A stretch of DNA of 16,138 nucleotides from Bacillota bacterium. GTDB lineage: Bacteria > Bacillota > Clostridia > Peptostreptococcales > Anaerovoracaceae. The notes beneath the pieces were generated by a model that worked only from the letters and a program-made list of their open reading frames with translations, was not told the origin of the DNA and made no database searches. Positions 1 to 5,095 of the stretch are shown here, one piece after another (position 1 is the stretch's first letter; every line of letters begins with the position of its first letter). The stretch is taken from the NCBI GenBank assembly GCA_016302545.1, contig JAEDNK010000029.1, positions 1 to 16,138 of the forward strand. The letters run 5' to 3'. Position numbers and translations under genes: made by a program.

Positions 1-89
1 GCTTCTTAACAAGAGACCCAAGAATGAAGGAAAGAAAGAAATACGGCTTAAAGAAGGCAAGAAGAGCAAGCCAGTTCTCAAAGAGATAA
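1..89 (+). CDS. rpsI: 30S ribosomal protein S9, C-terminal end (partial)
   Basis: The window opens inside this gene; only the last 28 complete codons plus the stop TAA (87-89) are present, read in the frame beginning at base 3. The peptide FLTRDPRMKERKKYGLKKAR followed by RASQFSKR is the hallmark basic tail of bacterial S9 (the C-terminal SKR reaches toward the P-site tRNA in the small subunit). Bacillus S9 ends almost identically. The two leading bases GC fit the end of the Gly codon usual at this point. S9 is normally cotranscribed behind rplM (L13), which would lie upstream of the window. A strong intrinsic terminator follows within 15 bases, so this is the end of that operon. The identification is by recalled family sequence and is very secure despite the short length. 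Confidence 0.96.
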   Translation, partial: FLTRDPRMKERKKYGLKKARRASQFSKR

Positions 90-103
90 TCAGAGAACAT
101 TAC

Positions 104-139
104 AAACCCAGCGAAATATTATTATCCGCTGGGTTTTTT
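104..139 (+). terminator. Intrinsic terminator of the rpsI operon
   Basis: A 10-bp perfect stem (AAACCCAGCG at 104-113 with CGCTGGGTTT at 127-136) encloses a 13-base loop and runs into T residues at 134-139. It lies 15 bases after the rpsI stop codon. It also marks the point where ordinary ribosomal-operon DNA ends and the AT-rich accessory segment begins. Confidence 0.93.
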
Positions 140-163
140 AGTATTGAAAGGGAACGAAATAGT

Positions 164-661
164 TCATTCAATCATGCTTTCAGCCATTTGCCATAGGGTA
201 TCCATATCGCAGGTGCCTTGCAACTCATAGAAATATGTACCGCTTGCCCAGTACAGTGCATTTGTGCCATCTTTAGAGGAGATATAACCTTTATATCCGT
301 TTATTGTTGTCTCCTTAAAAACAGCATCCTCGTTATCAATACTGATGTCCATATTCTCTATATTGTTGTGAGCGTAGATAATCTGATTTCCTTGTGGATC
401 AGAATAGATAATGATGCAAGAAGCGTTATCGTTGAATTCTTCTGAAATGGTGTATCCCGCAGGGGTTATCGGGAGTATGGTAGCGATAGAATCTGGTGCT
501 GGACTTTCATCTAATTCAAAGGTAACATCTAATGTTCCCTGTTTGGAATTTTCTTCTTCGTGCCATTCCAAAACATAGTGTACGGTAACAGCGCAGCCAG
601 TAATGGCTGATGCCAATAGTGCGATCAACGCTGCCAGCATGGTCTTTCGAACTTCTGGCAC
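164..661 (-). CDS. DUF4367-like anti-sigma-type protein, N-terminally truncated
   Basis: 165 codons from a GTG at 661. Residues 1-8 are short and basic, residues 9-20 are hydrophobic, and the rest is extracytoplasmic. The C-terminal half has the pattern I associate with DUF4367: a PAGY start, a YSDPQGN strand, VFKETTINGYKGYI, then LYWASGTYFYELQG and a closing MAESMIE helix. Such proteins usually carry about 60 or more cytoplasmic residues before the membrane helix that hold the partner sigma factor; here these are absent, and the reading frame instead overlaps the sigma gene by 146 bases. An AAGAGGA precedes the GTG at plausible ribosome-site spacing, so translation is possible. The truncated N-terminus, with ITGC at residues 20-23, now resembles a lipoprotein signal with lipobox. 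Family assignment is from remembered patterns and moderately secure; the truncation is inferred. Confidence 0.6.
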   Translation of the reverse strand: MPEVRKTMLAALIALLASAITGCAVTVHYVLEWHEEENSKQGTLDVTFELDESPAPDSIATILPITPAGYTISEEFNDNASCIIIYSDPQGNQIIYAHNNIENMDISIDNEDAVFKETTINGYKGYISSKDGTNALYWASGTYFYELQGTCDMDTLWQMAESMIE

Positions 662-1148
662 GCTGCGTCCTCTTCTTTGTAGTCTCTACAGGGACGGACA
701 GGAGATTAGAAATCTCGTGAAACGAATATCCATACAGATGGTAAAGATAAAGGGAATCTCGATATATTTCTGGCAATTTCAATATGCATTCCGTTAAAAA
801 CTTATTTGATACTGCGTCAAAGACATCCTCTGATGTTTCAAAAGAACCGCTTTCTACGTAGGAATCCATATCGACATGGTCGCGCTTATGCCTGAACATG
901 GTAAGTGCTACATTTTTAGTAATAATAACTGTGAAATTTCTCGTTTCGGGACAAAGAATTTCTCCAACTTTGTGAAAATTTTTTGCTATTCGCAGAAATG
1001 ATTCCTGCACTGCATCTTCTGACAGATGTTCATCCTTTAGAATTTCTTGTGCAATATAAAACATCAGGTGACGATACTGTTCATACAGTTTCGTGAACCT
1101 GACTTTATCTTCGTCGGAATCAATGAGTGTTAAGTATAAATTAAGCAT
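516..1148 (-). CDS. ECF-like RNA polymerase sigma factor with aberrant C-terminus
   Basis: 210 codons starting at ATG 1148, with AAAGGGG seven bases upstream. Residues about 15-85 match sigma-70 region 2 (LYEQYRHLMFYIAQEIL, then LSEDAVQESFLRIAKNF). Residues about 118-163 match region 4 (LPEIYRDSLYLYHLYGYSFH, then EISNLLSVPVETTKKR, the promoter -35 reading helix-turn-helix). It would direct RNA polymerase to a small regulon, normally restrained by a membrane anti-sigma factor encoded directly downstream. After RAR at residues 163-165, where such proteins usually stop within a few residues, the frame runs on for 45 residues of Ser/Arg/Cys-rich sequence without family resemblance. That tail is the out-of-frame reading of the DUF4367 gene. 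I infer a deletion removed the sigma stop and the anti-sigma N-terminus. A TATAAT on the minus strand at 1182-1177 is a likely -10. Sigma assignment is secure; function of this version is unknown. Confidence 0.82.
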   Translation of the reverse strand: MLNLYLTLIDSDEDKVRFTKLYEQYRHLMFYIAQEILKDEHLSEDAVQESFLRIAKNFHKVGEILCPETRNFTVIITKNVALTMFRHKRDHVDMDSYVESGSFETSEDVFDAVSNKFLTECILKLPEIYRDSLYLYHLYGYSFHEISNLLSVPVETTKKRTQRARSSKDHAGSVDRTIGISHYWLRCYRTLCFGMARRRKFQTGNIRCYL

Positions 1149-1314
1149 GTTTGTACCCCTTTAGTAAATTAAATACATTATATCAAACGGTTAGAAGAAA
1201 AGAAATAAAAAATTTCAATATTTAATTTTTTAATATTTTTTAAATTTGCTTGTCCCGAAATGAAGAAAAGGTGAGTTATTATGTTTGAAAATATCTTTGA
1301 GGGGGGGTGAGACT
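1149..1314. promoter_or_regulatory. Divergent AT-rich intergenic region between sigma gene and secreted-protein gene
   Basis: 166 bases, very AT-rich (long runs of A and T around 1195-1245). For the minus strand a TATAAT (complement of ATTATA at 1177-1182) sits about 30 bases before the sigma start, but no good -35 is seen at 17 bases. For the plus strand no clean pair of hexamers is visible; TTGTCC at 1250-1255 is a possible -35-like element. A run of seven G at 1301-1307 followed by TG forms the unusual ribosome site of the next gene. Confidence 0.4.
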
Positions 1315-1542
1315 ATGAGAAAATTCAAAGTATTGTCAACAGTATGTCTTATTTTGCTGCTTACTGCGTCAACTGCATTCGGTGCAGTTTCATCTACTCC
1401 AGATATTGAGTTGATGGCAGAATATTATTCAACAGCATCTGCGTCTATTTCTCTTTCAGGAAGTACTGCAGAAGTAACAGGAAAGATTGTTGGAAGAGCA
1501 GGCAAGACAACTGTCGAAAACAAAGACCGTGACAAAGTATAG
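1315..1542 (+). CDS. Small secreted protein, probably internally deleted
   Basis: 75 codons from ATG 1315. An in-frame ATG at 1285 exists, but the purine-rich GGGGGGGTG at 1301-1309 sits five bases before 1315 and decides the start. Residues 1-26 form a signal peptide (basic MRKFK, hydrophobic core, then a TAFG-AV cleavage region). The mature part contains ASASISLSGSTAEVTGKIVG, resembling the strand pattern of small Clostridia secreted beta-rich proteins, which are usually twice as long. The frame ends abruptly in the polar VENKDRDKV. The +1 frame at 1514-1561 reads KTKTVTKYSTIVAF and stop, which looks like the typical Thr/Lys-Tyr-Ser C-terminus of that family. An internal deletion with loss of frame is therefore likely. 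The function of the family is unknown to me. Confidence 0.65.
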   Translation: MRKFKVLSTVCLILLLTASTAFGAVSSTPDIELMAEYYSTASASISLSGSTAEVTGKIVGRAGKTTVENKDRDKV

Positions 1543-1585
1543 TACGATAGTTGCATTTTAAGTTAAAATGAAAGGGTGAACAATT

Positions 1586-2698
1586 ATGAAAAAAATATTA
1601 TCCTGTATGATTTCAATATCACTGATAGTTTCTTCATGCGGAGCAGCTTTTGCAACGGAAACTAATCATGGATTGCAAACATTTGAACAAAGTCAAGCTG
1701 AATTTGTTGAAACTCTCGTAGGAACAAAGGATGTCAATGATGAAGTCGATATTCATGGAGACGATTTAGCAATTGAAGGGGAAGGTCTGAAATTAGAAGT
1801 TCCAAAAAAGGGTTCGGATCAGATTTCTTTGGAACCTTTTGAAGGAAAAGGTTTCTCTATTGGATTCCCAAAAGATGTAGAAAGTACGAATGCTGTAGTA
1901 AGTGATAAAGGAACGATTATTTATAGTGAAGACGATACGGTTTCTATTGCGGTTCAAGCAGTTCAAGAAGAACAAGATGGATTGACTATTGAGGGAGTAA
2001 GATGTATGATTGTTATAAACGATGCAACTGCTCCTAAAGAATACGAATTTAAATATAATCTTCCAAAAGGATATGAACTAATGACAGCTGAAGAATATTA
2101 CGGAAAGGAAACCGAAGAAAAGGGCTGGATCTATATAGTTGATAAAAATAATACCTATATTGACATGGAATCAGATGAAGAATACTTGGATATTATTGCA
2201 GTAATTGAACCTGCATGGGCTAAAGATGCTGATGGCAAAATTGTAAATACAAGCTATATAGCAAGTGATAATGTTTTAACACAAGTAGTTTGTTTTGACA
2301 AAAATAGCTCTTTTCCAATTGTTGCAGATCCTACAACGTCTACAAAGCCTCAAAACTATAAAATAGAAACAGTATACTCAGATTCATTTAAATTAAATAA
2401 TGCAACACTGGGGCTTCCAGGGCTAAGTGCTTCAGCTGCGACCACACTTTTAACAAAGAAAGCGAAAGAGAAAGCTACCACTTTAATTGTATCAAAACTT
2501 GGATCAAAAGTAATTCCAGCACTTAACTGGGTGCTACTCGGCTTATCTGCTTATTGTACATATCAAGGGTATAAAGGCTATACGTATACTAAAGTTTCTC
2601 TTTCCTGTGATGAATGGGCGATTTACAAGCATCAAGGAGGTAGATGGGTTAAGGGAATTGGCTATAAAGGCAATCTTTCTTTTAAGGGGTCAAATTGA
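1586..2698 (+). CDS. Secreted or lipid-anchored protein of unknown function with VADPT motif
   Basis: 370 codons from ATG 1586, with AAAGGGTG (1571-1578) seven bases upstream. Residues 1-23 are a signal peptide; both a lipobox-like VSSC (15-18) and a type I site after AFA (21-23) are present, so it is exported and possibly lipid-anchored. The following ~220 residues are acidic and beta-rich. FPIVADPT lies at 243-250, a motif I have seen at the end of the first domain in several Gram-positive exported proteins. The C-terminal ~110 residues differ: a Lys-rich amphipathic stretch (284-306), a hydrophobic segment (309-323, IPALNWVLLGLSAYC), and an aromatic, glycine- and lysine-rich tail with two further Cys-Trp features. 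That shape resembles a membrane-active module behind an acidic pro-domain, but this is inference. A two-helix membrane peptide follows after 14 bases. Confidence 0.8.
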   Translation: MKKILSCMISISLIVSSCGAAFATETNHGLQTFEQSQAEFVETLVGTKDVNDEVDIHGDDLAIEGEGLKLEVPKKGSDQISLEPFEGKGFSIGFPKDVESTNAVVSDKGTIIYSEDDTVSIAVQAVQEEQDGLTIEGVRCMIVINDATAPKEYEFKYNLPKGYELMTAEEYYGKETEEKGWIYIVDKNNTYIDMESDEEYLDIIAVIEPAWAKDADGKIVNTSYIASDNVLTQVVCFDKNSSFPIVADPTTSTKPQNYKIETVYSDSFKLNNATLGLPGLSASAATTLLTKKAKEKATTLIVSKLGSKVIPALNWVLLGLSAYCTYQGYKGYTYTKVSLSCDEWAIYKHQGGRWVKGIGYKGNLSFKGSN

Positions 2699-2712
2699 TT
2701 AAGGAGGACGAT

Positions 2713-2916
2713 ATGAGTGCATTCGGAGTAAAGATTTTAACTAGAATACTAATTCCTTACACATTTGGAATCTATTTTGCTTTTTTTGGCATCAAAAGAC
2801 TCCAAAAGAAAGAGAGAGTTGTAGAAAGTGTTCTATATACTTTGGTGGGATTGTTTTTGTCATTAGGCGCAATAATACATTTGCTATTTGTTGCAAGCAT
2901 TAGTATGTATAGTTAA
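2713..2916 (+). CDS. Small two-helix membrane protein
   Basis: 67 codons from ATG 2713. An upstream in-frame TTG at 2695 is excluded because AAGGAGG (2701-2707), a near-ideal ribosome site, lies between it and the ATG with five-base spacing. Two hydrophobic segments are seen: residues about 10-27 (ILIPYTFGIYFAFFGI) and about 42-64 (VLYTLVGLFLSLGAIIHLLF), separated by a basic loop RLQKKERV, which predicts a hairpin with the loop inside. It begins 14 bases after the secreted-protein gene and is surely cotranscribed with it. Small two-helix proteins next to exported proteins can be immunity or anchoring partners, but no family was recognised and this role is a guess. Confidence 0.72.
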   Translation: MSAFGVKILTRILIPYTFGIYFAFFGIKRLQKKERVVESVLYTLVGLFLSLGAIIHLLFVASISMYS

Positions 2917-3188
2917 GAAGAAAACTAATACAGATAAAACAAAGTATAGTGTTCGTTTAAACAGAGGTGAATAACGGTAATTCAACGCACACAGTTTGCA
3001 ACACGTTTGCAAAACGAATTGCGAAATATAGTGATTGCAACGCATTGCGGTTTTCCAAGCGTTAATAAAAAATCTCAAAGAGATAGTATTTACTATCGAA
3101 GAGACAGTCTGCGGCATATCCGCTTTCAAAAGACAGACTTCGAAAACTCCAAAACGAAGACACAAAGAGAGGTTAACGAAGTTAATTG
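2917..3188. other. Non-coding, repeat-rich stretch upstream of the nuclease remnant
   Basis: 272 bases with no convincing gene. A 60-codon frame (3007-3189) lacks a ribosome site and family resemblance. It contains a direct repeat GTTTGCAA (2994-3001 and 3005-3012, three bases apart) and further TTGC copies at 3019, 3035 and 3045. A 16-base near-palindrome GATAGTATTTACTATC lies at 3082-3097. It could be the regulatory region of the former nuclease gene or scrambled DNA from the missing 5' part. Confidence 0.4.
3082..3097. repeat. Short inverted repeat GATAGTA-TT-TACTATC
   Basis: Seven-base perfect arms (3082-3088 and 3091-3097) around TT. It lies about 90 bases before the FokI-like frame. 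It could be an operator or a small hairpin; there is no following T run, so it is not a terminator. Confidence 0.5.
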
Positions 3189-3701
3189 ATGTTTGGCAAG
3201 TTTTCTTCGGGTAAATCGCTGGGGTTTCGACGGAGTTATGATATTCAAGGGTTGATCAATATCGGATTGAATATCATAACAGGTGGATATGAGTTTTTTT
3301 GGAATGATAGTATAAATGATTTTACTTTGCCGCTATCACAAGATTTAACTTGTTCTGATTTAATTGAAGTTAAAGAAGAAGTAAGAGAAGAGTTAACTCA
3401 TTTGTCACATGATTATTTGGCGTTAATTGATTTAGCATATGATTCTACACAAAACAGATTATTTGAAATGAAAACTATAGAATTATTGGTTGAAGAATGT
3501 GGTTATCAAGGGACGCATCTTGGGGGAAGTAGAAAGCCAGATGGTGTTTGCTATACAGAAGGTATGAATCAAATTGATAGGATTGAAAGAAACACTGGTA
3601 TTTCTGGCGCAGCTATCGAGATTAAAAGATTATTGATAACAGCGAACGGATATAAGGCCGGCACTATTTGTCATTCAGGAATAGAAAAGGCTTTCTTTTA
3701 G
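3189..3701 (+). pseudogene. FokI-like type IIS restriction endonuclease remnant, catalytic segment deleted
   Basis: About 170 codons (ATG 3189; TTG 3186 also in frame) with only a weak upstream GAGAGG. From recalled FokI sequence the order of matches is: SYDIQGLINIG with the end of the recognition domain (FokI NDIKGLINTG); VKEEVREELTHLSHDYLALI with the linker; DSTQNRLFEMKTIELL with NSTQDRILEMKVMEFF; and GYQGTHLGGSRKPDGVCYT with GYRGKHLGGSRKPDGAIYT. PD at residues 117-118 is the first half of the PD-(D/E)xK site (FokI Asp450). Immediately after TEG the sequence jumps to QIDRIERNTGISGA and LLITANGYKAGT, matching the FokI C-terminus QLTRLNHITNCNGA and LLIGGEMIKAGT. The roughly 70 residues between, including VDTKAY (Asp467, Lys469), are missing in frame. 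FokI is about 580 residues, so the recognition domain is also mostly lost. It should be nuclease-dead. No methyltransferase gene is nearby. Confidence 0.82.
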
Positions 3702-3702
3702 T

Positions 3703-3719
3703 AGTTTATAAACTTTTTT
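3703..3719 (+). terminator. Weak possible terminator between convergent remnants
   Basis: The palindrome AGTTTATAAACT (3703-3714) is followed by T residues to 3719, two bases after the nuclease-remnant stop. The stem is short and AT-rich, so termination would be weak. It lies against the end of the convergent antiporter remnant. Confidence 0.3.
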
Positions 3720-4491
3720 AGGTAACCAGCAATCCCGCAGCCAGATAACCGCACAAAGTTATGACCGCTATAGCCGATGCATAAGGCATAGCGGTTTTTA
3801 TTATTCTCATATTGGAAACTTCGCTTCCTGCTGAAGTCATAAACACCGAGTCGGCATAGAAGCAGCAGCTGTAACCGAGAGTAACGGCGCTCATAATGGC
3901 TGCGATAACAAGCTTTACAGGAACACCCGCAGCGAGAGTCACGGGAATAAAAATCGGTATGGAGATTATCTGCATGGTCCAGCAGCCCCCTGTGGCAAAG
4001 GTAGTGAAGCCCACCAGAACAAAAGCCAAAGCAGGGAGAACCCAGCCCGGAACAGCAGTGCCTGTAACGCTGATCAGAAGATCAAAGAGTCCAAGCTCCT
4101 GATTTGCGCTGCTCAGCATGAAGCCAAAGCAGATGACTATGGCTAAAGAAGTCATGGATTTTGCACCTTCAAAGAAATAACCGAAGAACTCAGAAATGCT
4201 CATGAGCTTCCGGGGAACATACAGGATAAACTGCGCAGCCAAGGCCAGAAATATTCCGTGTATGAGGTCGTTATCGCAGATAAGCACTCCGATGACGAGG
4301 GAGAATATTGGGATTATAGCGTTGAGGGCGGATGAGGTTTTGGCATCGTCAGGCATTTCTATGTCTACCAAAGATTTTTGCTGTTCTTCTTCGGCAAGGG
4401 CAGGACCCCCTGCCGCCACTCTTTCATAGGCCTGCTTCAGTGTGCCTGCCTTTGGGATAAACCCCAGAGCCAGCAGCCTACGGCATTGCAC
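3718..4491 (-). pseudogene. NhaC-family Na+/H+ antiporter, C-terminal fragment
   Basis: Second half of a broken antiporter gene, open from a GTG-like codon at 4491, but that codon has no ribosome site and lies inside the upstream fragment in another frame. LLALGFIPKAGTLKQAYERV is the end of a membrane helix and the cytoplasmic 'GxxPKxGxxKxAYER' loop typical of NhaC-family carriers (PF03553). About 50 hydrophilic residues follow, then six or so membrane helices including the conserved FATGGCWTMQIISIPIFIPV and YSCCFYADSVFMTS segments. The intact protein would exchange Na+ (or a coupled organic anion) for H+ across the cytoplasmic membrane. The frame joins the N-terminal fragment near 4480-4490, with the helices usually found between them missing. 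The gene cannot make a full carrier. Confidence 0.8.
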
Positions 4492-4922
4492 TGAAATGCC
4501 AGGTGTTCACGGGGTATTCCGTTTCTGTCCGTGGTACCCTTGAGAGAAAAGGTCACCGCAAGTACGCTGAGATACTCATCCACAAACATTATAAAGGACA
4601 TGAGAAGTGCCAGCAGCAAAGGCTTGCGCGGCCCCGAAGCCAGTCCGGAAGCCAGATTGTTAAAGCCGGACAGAGCGCCGGATTCCTGCAGCAGCTTTAT
4701 CATTCCGCCGAAGCCCACCAGAATAAAGATGACGAACTGGTAGGAGGAGTTGGAAAGAGTATTGTAAAGGGAGTCTATGGTGCCGCCCAGAAAATCCCCT
4801 CTGTACAGAATCACCATGGCAAGAAGAGCCGCGGCAATCATGGACTCGGCCATCTTTTTTGTAAGGAGAGCCGATGCTATAAGGAATGTAAGGGGCAAAA
4901 GGGTTAAAATAATGTCTGCCAT
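4437..4922 (-). pseudogene. NhaC-family Na+/H+ antiporter, N-terminal fragment
   Basis: First part of the broken antiporter, ATG at 4922 preceded by GGGAGG with good spacing and by a credible promoter. It encodes membrane helices at about residues 4-20, 26-41 and 63-80, then LLALLMSFIMFVDEYLSVLA and the loop TDRNGIPREHLAF, the 'TDxxxxxREhLAF' hallmark of the family. After QCNA the frame turns into 15 residues of non-family sequence and stops at 4437. Family members continue here with a P-x-S-x-W helix and a further long membrane segment before the IPKxGxxKxAYER loop; from memory roughly 60-80 residues are gone. Because both a segment and the frame are lost, a simple sequencing error would not explain it. 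Fragment and partner overlap by 55 bases in different frames. Confidence 0.8.
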
Positions 4923-4959
4923 AGTTTTTCCTCCCGTGTGAGATTGCTTGGGTATGTAT

Positions 4960-4988
4960 ATAATAATATAAAATCATGATTTAGTAAA
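4960..4988 (-). promoter_or_regulatory. Probable sigma-A promoter of the antiporter remnant
   Basis: On the minus strand TTTACT (4988-4983) is followed after 17 bases by TATTAT (4965-4960), about 38 bases before the ATG at 4922. Two copies of the ten-base palindrome-like AATCAYGATT (4972-4981 and 4987-4996, repeated every 15 bases) overlap the -35 and spacer, which suggests a repressor site. Confidence 0.6.
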
Positions 4989-5039
4989 TCACGATTAGAT
5001 ATAAAAATAAGGACTGCGGTATAAGAAACTCCGCTCTCC

Positions 5040-5068
5040 TTGACTTTTTCCCTCGGTTAGCGTATACT
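5040..5068 (+). promoter_or_regulatory. Sigma-A promoter of feoAB
   Basis: TTGACT (5040-5045), a 17-base spacer and TATACT (5063-5068) make a near-consensus promoter. The predicted transcript start is near 5075, which coincides with the first in-frame ATG and argues for the downstream ATG at 5096 as the real feoAB start. Confidence 0.78.
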
Positions 5069-5073
5069 AACCG
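5054..5073. promoter_or_regulatory. Operator-like dyad over the feoAB -10
   Basis: CGGTTAG (5054-5060) and CTAACCG (5067-5073) form perfect seven-base arms around a six-base centre that includes most of the -10 hexamer. GGTTAG/CTAACC half-sites are those of DtxR/IdeR-type iron boxes, though there the arms are almost adjacent. An iron- or manganese-dependent repressor of the DtxR family is a natural candidate for an iron importer, but the wider spacing makes this an inference. Confidence 0.6.
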
Positions 5074-5095
5074 TATGTGGGAGGACATACAGACG

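Noticed and set aside
944..1260. TTGTCCCGAAA present in the sigma gene (minus strand, 954-944) and in front of the secreted-protein gene (1250-1260)
   Set aside because: An 11-base match within 16 kb is expected by chance many times; no spacing or symmetry supports an autoregulatory site.
2884..3165. Minus-strand frame of 93 codons in the repeat-rich gap
   Set aside because: No ribosome site, Cys-rich unnatural composition, overlaps the membrane-peptide gene end.
3007..3189. Plus-strand 60-codon frame just before the nuclease remnant
   Set aside because: No ribosome site at its start, low-complexity basic translation, and no match I recognise to the missing FokI N-terminus.
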